Below, piece after piece: positions 44,089 to 53,438 of a DNA stretch of 64,000 nt. Origin of the DNA: Bacillus shivajii (GTDB lineage Bacteria > Bacillota > Bacilli > Bacillales > Salisediminibacteriaceae); contig NZ_CP084703.1 of the NCBI RefSeq assembly GCF_020519665.1, positions 4,216,001 to 4,280,000 on the forward strand, written 5' to 3'. Both the position numbers and the translations under genes were made by a program. Position 1 is the stretch's first letter. The number at the start of each line of letters is the position of its first letter. The notes below the pieces were generated by a model. That model was not told where the DNA came from and searched no databases. It worked only from the letters and a program-made list of their open reading frames with translations.

Positions 44089-45126
44089 CTACTCCGCTAA
44101 CAACCTTTTAAACCCTCTTAGTACACTTTGAACTTCTTCCTTGTTTAATTCATAGTAGACTCTATTCTCTCTTCTTATTGATTTAATTAGTCTTTGTGAT
44201 ACAAGCGAACTGAGATGATGAGACATCGTCGAATTTGACACACCTAATTCCTTTGCAAGTTCATCTCCATACCGAGGCTGCCCCTTTAAAGTAATAAGAA
44301 TGTTATAACGCCGCACATCAGCCATGATACGAATAGTATTTAATACGTCTTTTTCTACTTTACTTTTAAATAGTGCTTCCATATATCTCGTACCAATAAT
44401 CAGAGTCGTCACTGAAGGTACTACTGATTTAAAAACTAAGTATTCAGTGTCTATAAAATTGGAGGCGAAAATAAACAAGGGCTTATCTGAACCTCCTCCA
44501 CACTCAGAATCAGGTAATATTTCTTTTAAATAAGAAGGTTCCCCTATTTGGTTAGCACTCTTTAATTCATCAATTAATCTTTCTTGAGTCTCTACAACTT
44601 CCTTTTCAAACGGCTGGAAATATTGATAATAAAATCTTTCTACCAGTTGAATAAATCGCTTCTTCGTTTTTTCACCACCGAAAATTAAATAACTCAATTT
44701 CCATTTTTCACGTTCTGGTAAATTTAGTTTTTCCAAAAAACGTACCACTTGTTGTGGGTCATTATAATCAGAAACTTCCTCTAGTTCGTTAGTGCCTGCA
44801 TGAGTAAAATAATAAAACAACTCACTCAAACTCATCTGATACAACATACTTATAAAAGAATGGATATCTTGACGCCCATCCTGCGTTATTACACAAGGCA
44901 CCAACGTAAGACCCAAAGAATTTTCACGATTGAAGAAAATAAGTAATTCATGAAACAGTTCTTCAGGCATACTCTCTTTCGTTTTTTTCACCCAAGCATC
45001 CACTTCACTTGATGAATGATGAAGATGCCTTTCACCCTTAGTTATCGCATCATACGCCCCAATCCTATGCATACTTGATAACAATTCTATAACGGGAGAT
45101 ACCTCATAGTTTATTTGATGTTCCAT
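44089..45126 (-). CDS. ArsR-type winged-helix regulator with a long N-terminal domain
   Basis: This 345-residue protein has a C-terminal HTH of the ArsR/HTH_20 type (about residues 265-340), with YGDELAKELGVSNSTMSHHLSSL as recognition helix and VYYELNKEEVQSVL as wing and end. The first 250 residues are mostly helical and resemble the DUF5937-like sensory part of similar Bacillus regulators. It is divergent from the oligopeptide transporter and co-directional with pxpBAC, separated by about 180 bp. Local regulation of either operon is plausible but inferred. Confidence 0.8.
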   Translation of the reverse strand: MEHQINYEVSPVIELLSSMHRIGAYDAITKGERHLHHSSSEVDAWVKKTKESMPEELFHELLIFFNRENSLGLTLVPCVITQDGRQDIHSFISMLYQMSLSELFYYFTHAGTNELEEVSDYNDPQQVVRFLEKLNLPEREKWKLSYLIFGGEKTKKRFIQLVERFYYQYFQPFEKEVVETQERLIDELKSANQIGEPSYLKEILPDSECGGGSDKPLFIFASNFIDTEYLVFKSVVPSVTTLIIGTRYMEALFKSKVEKDVLNTIRIMADVRRYNILITLKGQPRYGDELAKELGVSNSTMSHHLSSLVSQRLIKSIRRENRVYYELNKEEVQSVLRGFKRLLAE

Positions 45127-45718
45127 TTTCTACACCCTTCAGATTAATTAAATTCTATTCACCATATTCAAATTCTATAAAAAGAGGCATTCGACGTCAA
45201 TCAAATGTCAATCATACTTTCAAAATATTCACAATTGGATTTTTCACACTAAATAAAGGATTGAGTTTCCATTCCTAATAAAAAAATGAAGAAGTAATGT
45301 TGGAATTAAAGCAGATTTTAATAAAAGGCCTTCTAAAAATTCAATTTCTTAATAAAATGTTTAGCAAGTTCACTTTCCTTGTCTAAGTTTTCTTAAAATT
45401 TATAATCTTTTGTTGATTAATTGCGGTTAGTATAGTATTTTACTATATAACCCATCCATTTCGATTTCCTATAAAAGATTTGAAATGACGATAAAACACT
45501 ATATGAATAAAAAACAAACATATCTTTTTCCAAACATCTATAGAGATTCACACTACTTCTGAGATTTACATCCTCGTACGTTTTTCACACCTATGAAGAA
45601 AAGCAAAACATCATGTATTAATTAACAAAGCTTTTTAACAACAGTATATACACTCTTGTCATGATAGATTTTCACTATTATTTTTTTACATATATATAAA
45701 AGATGGAGTGATAAGGAA
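45127..45718. other. 592-bp AT-rich divergent regulatory region
   Basis: This region lies between the HTH regulator and the opp operon. I see no ORF with an RBS, no riboswitch or T-box signature, and no clear hairpin terminator. Direct TATATA-rich tracts occur near 45430-45450 and 45690. It presumably holds promoters for both directions, but I cannot point to a convincing -35/-10 pair. Confidence 0.4.
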
Positions 45719-46735
45719 ATGTCTAAGCCCGTTTTAGAAGTCCGCAATTTAGAAACCCACTTTTTCACCGATCGAGGTGAGGTTCCCGCAGTGGATAATA
45801 TCAGCTTCGAGATTCACGATGGAGAAGTTTTAGGTATTGTTGGTGAATCTGGGTGTGGAAAGAGCGTTACATCTTTATCAGTCATGGGGCTTGTTCCTAG
45901 CCCTCCAGGGAAAATTGTTGGAGGGGAAATTCTTTTTCGGCAAAAACAAGCTGCCAAGGCAAAAGAAGAAGACCTCGTTCATATAAGTAAAAAGAGAATG
46001 AGAAGCATTCGCGGAAATCAAATTGCGATGATTTTTCAAGAGCCTATGACGTCTTTAGATCCCTTATATACGATCGGCTTTCAAATCATTGAAGCATTGA
46101 AAAATCATTATAAACTATCAAAAAAAGAAGCGCGTCAAAAGGCAATAGATTTGCTTAAACTTGTAGGTATTCCAAGATCTGAGGAAATCGTTGATGAATA
46201 TCCTCATCAATTGTCTGGTGGAATGCGCCAACGCGTCATGATAGCCATTGCTATGGCATGTGACCCTGAAGTTCTTATTGCTGATGAACCAACGACAGCA
46301 CTTGATGTTACCATTCAAGCACAGATCCTTGCTCTGATGAAAAAGCTTAATAAAGAAAAAGGAACAGCAATCATGCTCATTACCCATGACCTCGGTGTTG
46401 TAGCTGAAATGTGTAATCGAGTTGTGGTTATGTATGCAGGAAAAGTCGTTGAAGAAGGCGATGTTCGAACGATCCTGAAAAATCCCAAACATCCATACAC
46501 AAAAGGACTCATTCGTTCATTACCAAAGATGAGTAAACGAGAAAAAAGATTATATTCTATCCCTGGCAATGTGCCTAAACCTGGCTCGATTAAACAAGGT
46601 TGCCGTTTTGCCGCTAGGTGTGGGGAAGTATTTGATCGCTGTTGGAAGGAAGATCCTGAGCTTTTACAATTATCAAATGGTCATCAGTGTCGCTGCTTCC
46701 TCTATGCACAGGAAGAGGAGGTTACTCATGTCTAA
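45719..46735 (+). CDS. oppD: oligopeptide ABC transporter ATP-binding protein (OppD-type)
   Basis: This 338-residue ATPase has Walker [11 protein letters not shown] near residue 43, the Q-loop [15 protein letters not shown], the signature [12 protein letters not shown] and Walker [14 protein letters not shown]. The C-terminal oligopeptide-binding extension carries cysteines ([12 protein letters not shown], then HQCRCF), as in Opp/Dpp ATPases, which can hold an Fe-S cluster. The ATG has an AGATGGAGTGATAAGG RBS. It is the first gene of a D-F-A-B-C operon and overlaps oppF by 8 bp. Confidence 0.92.
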   Translation: MSKPVLEVRNLETHFFTDRGEVPAVDNISFEIHDGEVLGIVGESGCGKSVTSLSVMGLVPSPPGKIVGGEILFRQKQAAKAKEEDLVHISKKRMRSIRGNQIAMIFQEPMTSLDPLYTIGFQIIEALKNHYKLSKKEARQKAIDLLKLVGIPRSEEIVDEYPHQLSGGMRQRVMIAIAMACDPEVLIADEPTTALDVTIQAQILALMKKLNKEKGTAIMLITHDLGVVAEMCNRVVVMYAGKVVEEGDVRTILKNPKHPYTKGLIRSLPKMSKREKRLYSIPGNVPKPGSIKQGCRFAARCGEVFDRCWKEDPELLQLSNGHQCRCFLYAQEEEVTHV

Positions 46736-47711
46736 ACCGCTATTAGAAGTAAAACATTTAAAGAAATATTTCGATGTTACCGGCGGTATTTTCTCAAAAA
46801 AAGTTGGAGAAGTAAAAGCCGTTGATGACGTTTCATTTGATGTATATGAAAAAGAAGTATTAGGAATTGTAGGGGAGTCGGGATGCGGAAAGTCTACAAC
46901 AGGAAAAACGTTATTAAGACTTTTAGAACCTACCGAAGGTGAAGTTGTTTATAACGGCAGTGATATTACTGAGCTAACTGAAGAAGAGATGCGAAAAATG
47001 AGACGGGATATGCAAATCATTTTCCAAGATCCATACGCTTCCTTAAACCCAAGACATAAAGTTGAGAAAATACTTAGTGAACCCTTAATAGTCCACGGTA
47101 TTGGTGATGCAAAAGAGCGCTTGAAAAAAGTACACGAAATTTTAGAGGTTGTTGGCTTAACAAAAGAACACGCCAAGCGTTACCCCCATCAATTTAGTGG
47201 CGGTCAACGGCAAAGAATCGGTATTGCACGAGCATTAATTGTAAATCCAAAATTAATTATTTGTGATGAACCCGTTTCTGCTTTAGATGTTTCCATTCAA
47301 TCGCAAATTCTAAACTTAATGGAAGACTTGCTAGAGAAGTTTGGTTTGACATATATCTTTATCGCACATGACCTCAGTGTAGTAAGGCATATTAGCCACC
47401 GAATAGGTGTGATGTACTTAGGTAGATTGGTCGAGTTAACAGATAATGAGGAACTATACGAGAACCCGCTACACCCTTATACGAAATCGCTTTTATCAGC
47501 AATTCCAGATCCGGACCCGGATTTTAAAAGAGAACAAATGATTTTAGAAGGCGATGTTCCCAGCCCTTCAAATCCACCTGCAGGATGCGCATTTCATACG
47601 AGATGTCCTGAGGTCATGGATATTTGTAAATCAGTACGACCTAAGTTTCAAGAGGTTAAGGATAAACACTTTGTAGCTTGTCATTTATACAACGATGAAG
47701 GGCAAAGTTGA
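46728..47711 (+). CDS. oppF: oligopeptide ABC transporter ATP-binding protein (OppF-type)
   Basis: This 327-residue partner ATPase starts at ATG 46728 after GAGGAGG; the longer frame upstream overlaps oppD and is not supported. Walker A is [13 protein letters not shown], the signature FSGGQRQRIGIARAL, Walker B LIICDEPVSALDVS. The C-terminal zone has CAFHTRCPEVMDIC. Two different ATPases form the heterodimer typical of Opp/Dpp importers. Confidence 0.93.
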   Translation: MSKPLLEVKHLKKYFDVTGGIFSKKVGEVKAVDDVSFDVYEKEVLGIVGESGCGKSTTGKTLLRLLEPTEGEVVYNGSDITELTEEEMRKMRRDMQIIFQDPYASLNPRHKVEKILSEPLIVHGIGDAKERLKKVHEILEVVGLTKEHAKRYPHQFSGGQRQRIGIARALIVNPKLIICDEPVSALDVSIQSQILNLMEDLLEKFGLTYIFIAHDLSVVRHISHRIGVMYLGRLVELTDNEELYENPLHPYTKSLLSAIPDPDPDFKREQMILEGDVPSPSNPPAGCAFHTRCPEVMDICKSVRPKFQEVKDKHFVACHLYNDEGQS

Positions 47712-47759
47712 CAACTACAAGTTTATTAAAATATGAAAACAATTTAAGGGGGAAAAGAA

Positions 47760-49460
47760 ATGAAGAAAAGTCTTTGGATGTTGCTGTTATCTCTTGTTCT
47801 AATCATTGCATTAGCAGCTTGTGGTGGAGACAGCGACGAACCTGCTGATGCAGAGGATCCTAGTGATGAAGAAACAGAAGACGATAGTTCAGTAGATGAT
47901 GGTGCTGATGATGGTGCCGATGATGCTACTAGTGAAGCTTCTGGTGACCAGACGCTAATCTTTGCTCGAGGCGGGGACTCTGTAAGCCTGGACTACGCAA
48001 GTGTTACAGATGGAGAGTCATCTCGTGTCACAAAGCAAATTTATGAAACATTAATTGAGTTTGATGAGGACTCATTTGAGATTGGTCCTGGTCTTGCTCA
48101 CGATTGGGAAGTTGATGACGATGGACTTCGTTTCGTCTTCCACTTAAGAGAAGGTGTTAAGTTCCATGATGGAACAGACTTCAATGCTGAAGCTGTAAAA
48201 GTGAACTTTGAACGTTGGGCTGATCCAAACCATGAGTACAACTTTGGAGATGAAGGTTATACGTACAGTGTTTACGGCATGCAATTTGGTGGATTCGCTG
48301 GTGATGACGGACACGTGATTGAAGAAATTAATGTCATTAATGACCACGAAGTTGAATTTATTTTGAATGAGCCTTTAGGGTCGTTCCTACAAAACATGGG
48401 GATGAGTTATTTCGCGATGACTTCACCTGCGGCATTTGAGGAATACGGAAGTACAATTAATGAAAACCCTGTAGGAACTGGTCCGTTTAAGTTTGTTAGT
48501 TGGAACCGTGACGATAGCATTGTTTTAGAAAAATTCGATGATTATTGGCAAGAAGGACTTCCAAAGCTTGACCAAGTCATCTTCCAAGTAATTCCGGATA
48601 ACTCTGCACGATTAACAGCCTTACGTTCTGGTCAGATCGATGTTATGGATGGTTTGAACCCGGACGATGTTGAAATAATCAATGCTGAAGATGGATTACA
48701 AGTATTTGAACGTGCAACAAATAACATTGGTTATCTTGGTTTCCATGTGGAAAAAGAACCATTTGATGATCCATTAGTGCGTCAAGCCTTAAACCACGCA
48801 ATCGATAAAGAATCATTAATCGCTGTGTTATATGCTGGAATGGCTGAACCAGCGAAAAACGCAGTACCACCAGGTTATTTAGGCTATAACGATGAAATTG
48901 ACCCTTATGAGTATAACCCTGAAAAGGCAATGGAGATGCTTGCAGAAGCTGGTTTTGAAGATGGGTTAGAGCTTGACCTATGGACAATGCCGGTTGCTCG
49001 TCCATATATGCCAGACCCACAACGTGCAGCTGAAGTTATGCAAGCAAACTTAGCAGAGGTTGGGGTTACAGCAAATATCGTTACACATGAGTGGGCGACA
49101 TACCTTGAACTAACTGAACAAGGAGAGCATGACCTCTTTATGCTTGGCTGGTCAGGTGTAAATGGTGACCCTGATTACTTCTTAGCGAACCTATTACACG
49201 GTGATGCAATTCCTGGAGGTAACCGTAAATATTACTCTAACGATGAAGTAAACCGATTAATTGATGAAGCAAAACGAAATGTTGATGATGATGTTCGAGC
49301 AGAGCTTTACATGGAAGCTCAACGCTTAATTCATGAAGATGCGCCACATATCCCACTAGTACACTCAATTCCAACATTAGCTGGAAGTGAGCGCGTTCAT
49401 GACTATGTTCCTCACCCATCGACAAGTGAATCACTAAAGAACGTATATTTGACTGAGTAG
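47760..49460 (+). CDS. oppA: oligopeptide-binding lipoprotein (SBP family 5)
   Basis: This 566-residue lipoprotein has a signal peptide ending in IALAACGG, with Cys21 as the lipidation site. A strongly acidic Asp/Glu/Ser linker (residues 24-60) follows, suiting a haloalkaliphile cell surface. The SBP_bac_5 domain shows RFVFHLREGVKFHDGTDFNAEAVKVNFER near residue 121 and the later VRQALNHAIDKESLI block near 340. The overall look is closer to the Dpp/Gsi (dipeptide/glutathione) group than to OppA of B. subtilis. The ligand is unproven. The ATG has an AAGGGGG RBS. Confidence 0.9.
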   Translation: MKKSLWMLLLSLVLIIALAACGGDSDEPADAEDPSDEETEDDSSVDDGADDGADDATSEASGDQTLIFARGGDSVSLDYASVTDGESSRVTKQIYETLIEFDEDSFEIGPGLAHDWEVDDDGLRFVFHLREGVKFHDGTDFNAEAVKVNFERWADPNHEYNFGDEGYTYSVYGMQFGGFAGDDGHVIEEINVINDHEVEFILNEPLGSFLQNMGMSYFAMTSPAAFEEYGSTINENPVGTGPFKFVSWNRDDSIVLEKFDDYWQEGLPKLDQVIFQVIPDNSARLTALRSGQIDVMDGLNPDDVEIINAEDGLQVFERATNNIGYLGFHVEKEPFDDPLVRQALNHAIDKESLIAVLYAGMAEPAKNAVPPGYLGYNDEIDPYEYNPEKAMEMLAEAGFEDGLELDLWTMPVARPYMPDPQRAAEVMQANLAEVGVTANIVTHEWATYLELTEQGEHDLFMLGWSGVNGDPDYFLANLLHGDAIPGGNRKYYSNDEVNRLIDEAKRNVDDDVRAELYMEAQRLIHEDAPHIPLVHSIPTLAGSERVHDYVPHPSTSESLKNVYLTE

Positions 49461-49475
49461 AAATAATAGAGAGCT

Positions 49476-49502
49476 GGGGGTGCAGTAAGCAGCCCCTCCT
49501 CT
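49476..49502 (+). terminator. intercistronic hairpin between oppA and oppB
   Basis: GGGGGTGC (49476-49483) pairs with GCAGCCCC (49489-49496) at seven of eight positions, followed by TCCTCTTTATT. In transporter operons such a hairpin usually allows partial read-through and protects the upstream mRNA, raising binding protein over permease levels. That role is inferred here. Confidence 0.55.
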
Positions 49503-49575
49503 TTATTCATATTTTGAGTTTTCGCTTATTGCATAATCAAAATATGTACCCTCATTGAAACTAGAGGTGAAGGAT

Positions 49576-50577
49576 ATGATTTCATATACAATACGAAGAT
49601 TGCTCATGCTGATTCCTGTACTAATCGGAATGTCCATAATCACCTTTTCAATCGTCCACCTCATCCCAGGTAACCCTGCTCAGACCATTTTAGGAGAGCA
49701 AGCATCTCCGCAGGCCATTGCCGACTTAGAGGAACGATTAGGATTAAACGAACCATACTTCGTTCAATACGGAAAATATATGTATGGCCTCATTCAAGGA
49801 GATTTAGGCACCTCACTTCGGACAAACAGTGCGATCGCCGAAGAAATGTGGCCTTACTTAGCGGCAACAATTGAATTAACCATATTTGCTATGATTTTTG
49901 CTGTCATTATAGGTGTGAATGCAGGAATCATCAGTGCTTGGAAACAAAATTCTTTGTTTGATTATACAAGCATGCTCATTGCACTTATTGGAGTTTCAAT
50001 GCCTATTTTCTGGCTGGGGCTTATGCAACAGTGGATCTTCGCCCAGGAACTTGGATGGCTACCGGCATTTGGGAGAGAGAATCCACGAGATCCAGTCAAT
50101 TCGATCACCCATCTATATTTACTAGATGCCGTTTTGAACGGTCGACCTGACCAGTGGTGGACATCCTTTAAGCACTTAGTTCTACCAGGAATAGCACTAG
50201 GTACGATCCCAATGGCAATTATCGCAAGGATGACACGTTCAAGCATGCTAGAAGTGCTACGTTCTGATTACATCCGTACAATCGAAGCAAAAGGATCTAA
50301 AACGGTTGCTGTTATTTACCGGCACGGTTTTAAAAATGCCGTCATTCCAGTACTTACTGTTGTCGGCCTGCAAACAGGAACACTTCTAGGCGGAGCAATT
50401 TTAACAGAAACGATCTTTAGCTGGCCTGGAATCGGACGTTATGTGTTTGAAGCTATCGGAAACCGTGATTATCCCGTTATTCAATCTGGTATTTTGGTGA
50501 TCGCAACGATGTTCGTTTTCATCAACTTAATCGTGGACCTTTTATACAGCTACATTGATCCTCGTATTAAATACTAA
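49576..50577 (+). CDS. oppB: oligopeptide ABC transporter permease (OppB-type)
   Basis: This 333-residue permease has six predicted membrane helices. The N-terminal MISYTIRRLLMLIPVLIGMS is typical of DppB/OppB, and the EAA loop is seen in YIRTIEAKGSKTVAVIYRHGFKNAV near residue 230. ATG 49576 follows GAGGTGAAGG; the upstream TTG at 49555 has no RBS. It pairs with oppC 27 bp downstream. Confidence 0.92.
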   Translation: MISYTIRRLLMLIPVLIGMSIITFSIVHLIPGNPAQTILGEQASPQAIADLEERLGLNEPYFVQYGKYMYGLIQGDLGTSLRTNSAIAEEMWPYLAATIELTIFAMIFAVIIGVNAGIISAWKQNSLFDYTSMLIALIGVSMPIFWLGLMQQWIFAQELGWLPAFGRENPRDPVNSITHLYLLDAVLNGRPDQWWTSFKHLVLPGIALGTIPMAIIARMTRSSMLEVLRSDYIRTIEAKGSKTVAVIYRHGFKNAVIPVLTVVGLQTGTLLGGAILTETIFSWPGIGRYVFEAIGNRDYPVIQSGILVIATMFVFINLIVDLLYSYIDPRIKY

Positions 50578-50604
50578 TTTGGGGATGAAAGGAGGAGCAA
50601 CGAA

Positions 50605-51525
50605 ATGGAAACTGTTCCAACAAAAAAACAACCAATGCCAGGTCCAGAACACCAAGATCCAGAAAAAGTGAAAGATGAAGAAGCGGTATCGCCTTGGAAA
50701 GAGGCATATTGGCAGCTTAGAAAGAATAAACTTGCCATCATCGGTTTTATTATCATTTTATCTTTTATTATCGTAGCCATTACTGCGCCATTTTTAACGA
50801 GTTATACATACTCGTCAATGAATGCAGCTGACCGGCTCCAGCCCCCGTCATCTCAATATTGGTTTGGCACAGATGATTTAGGAAGAGATATCTTCACACG
50901 TATTGTTTACGGGGCAAGAATATCATTAATGGTCGGCTTTTTTGCAGTAACTGGAGCCCTTGTTTTCGGAACTTTGCTAGGTGTGCTTGCAGGTTATTAT
51001 CGCCGTTGGGTCGATATGTTAATCTCACGAATTTTTGATATCATGCTAGCCTTCCCTAGTATTCTATTGGCCATTGCTATTGTTGCTATTCTTGGACCAT
51101 CTCTACAAAATGCTTTAATAGCGATTGCTATTATTAACATTCCGATATTCGGACGCCTTGTTCGTTCAAAGGTTATCTCAATTAGTCAAGAAGAGTATAT
51201 TATGGCTGCAAAGGCTCAAGGGATGAAAAACGGCCGCATATTGTTTCACCATGTACTGCCAAACAGTATAGGCCCGATTATTGTTCAAGCAACTCTCGGA
51301 TTTGGTACAGCTATTTTAGAAGCTGCTGCTCTTGGATTTTTAGGCTTAGGTGCTCAAGCTCCTACTCCTGAATGGGGGCGAATGCTCTCTGATGCAAGGC
51401 AATATATCCAGAGTGCTCCTTGGACTGTACTATTCCCAGGTTTGTCTATCATGCTTGTAGTACTCGGGTTTAATATGATTGGTGACGGATTACGTGATGC
51501 ACTCGATCCAAAAATGAAGAACTAG
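50605..51525 (+). CDS. oppC: oligopeptide ABC transporter permease (OppC-type)
   Basis: This 306-residue second permease has a long polar N-terminus (about 40 residues, Pro/Glu/Lys-rich), then about six helices. DppC signatures are WFGTDDLGRDIFTRIVYGARISL near residue 88 and the EAA motif YIMAAKAQGMKNGRILFHHVLPNSIGPI near 198. A GAAAGGAGGAG RBS precedes the ATG. Its stop codon lies inside the terminator stem, so the operon ends here. Confidence 0.92.
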   Translation: METVPTKKQPMPGPEHQDPEKVKDEEAVSPWKEAYWQLRKNKLAIIGFIIILSFIIVAITAPFLTSYTYSSMNAADRLQPPSSQYWFGTDDLGRDIFTRIVYGARISLMVGFFAVTGALVFGTLLGVLAGYYRRWVDMLISRIFDIMLAFPSILLAIAIVAILGPSLQNALIAIAIINIPIFGRLVRSKVISISQEEYIMAAKAQGMKNGRILFHHVLPNSIGPIIVQATLGFGTAILEAAALGFLGLGAQAPTPEWGRMLSDARQYIQSAPWTVLFPGLSIMLVVLGFNMIGDGLRDALDPKMKN

Positions 51526-51556
51526 GTAACTCCAGTGTACCTAGTTCTTTTTTTAT
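51517..51556 (+). terminator. opp operon terminator
   Basis: AGAACTAGGTA pairs perfectly with TACCTAGTTCT around an 8-base loop, followed by TTTTTTTATTT. The oppC TAG stop is within the 5' arm. Confidence 0.88.
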
Positions 51557-51579
51557 TTCTTTTGAAGGTGGTAGCTTGC

Positions 51580-51736
51580 ACCGTAGAAATTCTGTTTGTC
51601 CGTAAGTTTTTGGGTTTGTCCGTGATAATTCTAGTTTATCCGTAACTTTTTCGATTTGCCCGCGAAAATTCTAGTTTATCCGTAAGTTTTTTGGTTTGTC
51701 CGCGAAAATATCAATTTATCCGTAACTTAAATTAAT
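51580..51736. repeat. tandem repeat, 20-bp units alternating as a 40-bp repeat
   Basis: Seven to eight units of exactly 20 bp alternate between two types, for example GTTTGTCCGTAAGTTTTTGG then GTTTGTCCGTGATAATTCTA, then GTTTATCCGTAACTTTTTCG, ATTTGCCCGCGAAAATTCTA, GTTTATCCGTAAGTTTTTTG and GTTTGTCCGCGAAAATATCA. The invariant part is TTT(G/A)TCCG. It is non-coding and sits between the terminators of the opp operon and the thiolase gene. Confidence 0.88.
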
Positions 51737-51740
51737 TATA

Positions 51741-51776
51741 AAAAACATAATAGTCAGCATGACCATTATGTTTTTC
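51741..51776. terminator. thiolase terminator (bidirectional)
   Basis: AACATAATAGTCA (51744-51756) pairs with TGACCATTATGTT (51760-51772), with A and T tracts on both sides. Confidence 0.8.
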
Positions 51777-51794
51777 ATAGTAACCGATTAAGTT

Positions 51795-52943
51795 TTACAA
51801 CCGCTCGATGATCGTCGCATTTGCCATCCCAAAGCCTTCGCATATAGCCTGTAGTCCATAACGGCCACCTGTTCGCTCTAGAGCATGGACGAGCGTTGTC
51901 ATCACTCTTGCCCCACTTGCTCCAAGTGGGTGTCCTAATGCGATCGCTCCACCATGAATATTTAACTTTTCGATATTGGCTTTCATTTCCCGTTGCCAAA
52001 CAAGTGGTACAGGTGCGAACGCTTCGTTTACTTCATATAAATCGATGTCATCAATTGAGAGGTTTGCTTTCTGCAACACTTTTTCTGTTGCTGGAATAGG
52101 CCCTGTCAGCATCAGTGTTGGGTCTGAGCCAACGACGCTTCTTGCTTTTATACGAAACTTCGGTTTAAATCCTAGTTCTTCTGCTTTATTACGGTCCATG
52201 AGTAAGATTGCGGATGCGCCATCGCTAATTTGAGATGCATTCCCCGCTGTAATAACACCATCTTCTTTGAAAACCGTTTTTAATTCCCCAAGCTGTTTGA
52301 CAGACGAATTTCCACGCGGTCCCTCATCTTCATCCATCCATTCTTTCTGTCCATCTTCTAGCGTCACTTCAATTGGTAGAATTTCATTTTTGAAGGCACC
52401 ATCTTTTATCGCCTTTACTGCTTTTTGGTGGCTTTCGTACGAAAATTGATCGAGTTTCTGGCGCGTCATGCTCCACTTCTCTGCTATTCGTTCTGCCGAT
52501 AACCCTTGGTTAATGATTTCATATTTTTCCGTTAAAATAGGACTATGTTCTGTTCCTTGCATCGCAGAAAACATTGGTACACGTGACATACTCTCAATTC
52601 CCGCAGCTACAACGATATCCATATCCCCGCTTTCAATTGCTTGTGAAGCGAAATGAACGGCTTGTTGACTTGAACCACATTGCCTATCGATTGTCACGCC
52701 TGGGACCGTTTCTGGGTACCCTGCCATTAATGCTGCTGTGCGAGCAATATCTGGTGCTTGCTCACCTGCCTGTGTCACACACCCTGCAATAACATCTTCA
52801 ATAAGTGCTGAGTCAAGATTTCCTCTATTTGCTAAGCCTTTTAATGTTTCCGCTAGTAATTCATCTGGACGAATCCCACTTAATTTCCCTTTTCTTCTGC
52901 CAATTGGCGTTCGTACTGCTTCTACAATAACTGTTTCGCGCAT
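51795..52943 (-). CDS. acetyl-CoA C-acyltransferase (thiolase)
   Basis: This 382-residue thiolase condenses or cleaves acyl-CoA. The nucleophilic Cys89 is in TIDRQCGSSQQAVHFASQAI, the catalytic His is in GGAIALGHPLGASGARVM near residue 340, and the second Cys is in ICEGFGMANATI near 371. An ATGGGGGAG RBS precedes the ATG. It could serve beta-oxidation or acetoacetyl-CoA synthesis. No FadR-type operator was seen upstream, unlike the operon at 10724. Confidence 0.93.
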   Translation of the reverse strand: MRETVIVEAVRTPIGRRKGKLSGIRPDELLAETLKGLANRGNLDSALIEDVIAGCVTQAGEQAPDIARTAALMAGYPETVPGVTIDRQCGSSQQAVHFASQAIESGDMDIVVAAGIESMSRVPMFSAMQGTEHSPILTEKYEIINQGLSAERIAEKWSMTRQKLDQFSYESHQKAVKAIKDGAFKNEILPIEVTLEDGQKEWMDEDEGPRGNSSVKQLGELKTVFKEDGVITAGNASQISDGASAILLMDRNKAEELGFKPKFRIKARSVVGSDPTLMLTGPIPATEKVLQKANLSIDDIDLYEVNEAFAPVPLVWQREMKANIEKLNIHGGAIALGHPLGASGARVMTTLVHALERTGGRYGLQAICEGFGMANATIIERL

Positions 52944-52995
52944 GTTACTCCCCCATTTATAAAGACGTTCTTAATCTAAGTTATTATGTTTTGTG

Positions 52996-53212
52996 GCGAA
53001 AAATCCTGCCTGATTTTGGAGGAATTTTTTAGTGCATTTTTATACAATTTCCGGTTTGATTTATTCGTCTTTTCTTTTGTTTATTCACGAATTGAACCCT
53101 ACAAAAACGAAGCAGGTTCGAGTAAAGCAGGTTCAAATTTGTAGGGTTCAAAAAGCTAGTATAATTGAGGAAATACTTGAAATGACGAGGTCTGTTGTCT
53201 AACCACACCCAC
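52996..53212. repeat. covarying hairpin element, copy A
   Basis: The main stem is ATTGAACCCTACAA (53091-53104) with TTGTAGGGTTCAA (53139-53151). Upstream are an AAAATCC/GATTTT hairpin and TGCATTTTTATACAA; downstream is GAGGTCTGTTGTCTAACCAC. The same order of blocks recurs at 59811-60013 with two compensated base-pair changes in the stem. The loop holds a direct repeat of AGCAGGTTC. No protein gene is present. Confidence 0.75.
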
Positions 53213-53321
53213 ATCCCCTCAACACTCTATCAATTAACCTCCATCTGCTAAATATGCCTCTATTCCATATGTATAATTACAGAAAAAGAGCCTCATCCAA
53301 TTAGTGATGATATAAATGTTT

Positions 53322-53361
53322 CCAAACCTTTTCCAGGTGCCTGGCACTGGGAAAAAACTTG
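53322..53361. repeat. GGTGCCTGGCAC palindrome, copy 3
   Basis: The core CCAGGTGCCTGGCACTGG (53333-53350) lies within a longer imperfect hairpin from CCAAACCTTTT to GAAAAAACTTGG. Confidence 0.7.
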
Positions 53362-53388
53362 GAATATGCAGTCGAGAATAAAGCAAAA

Positions 53389-53423
53389 GTACCTCACAAG
53401 TGCTCTACACTTATGAGGTACTG
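53389..53423 (-). terminator. terminator of the nucleotidase gene
   Basis: On the minus strand AGTACCTCATAAGTG pairs with CACTTGTGAGGTACT (one mismatch), followed by TTTGCTTTATT. Confidence 0.85.
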
Positions 53424-53438
53424 CTTTTATTGACTTAT

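Noticed and set aside
45127-45718. A possible riboswitch or T-box leader upstream of the opp operon
   Set aside because: I could find no T-box sequence, no conserved riboswitch core and no terminator/antiterminator pair in the 592 bp.
46569-46727. A 53-residue N-terminal extension of OppF
   Set aside because: It overlaps oppD entirely, and the ATG at 46728 has a GAGGAGG RBS at the right distance and gives the normal OppF start.
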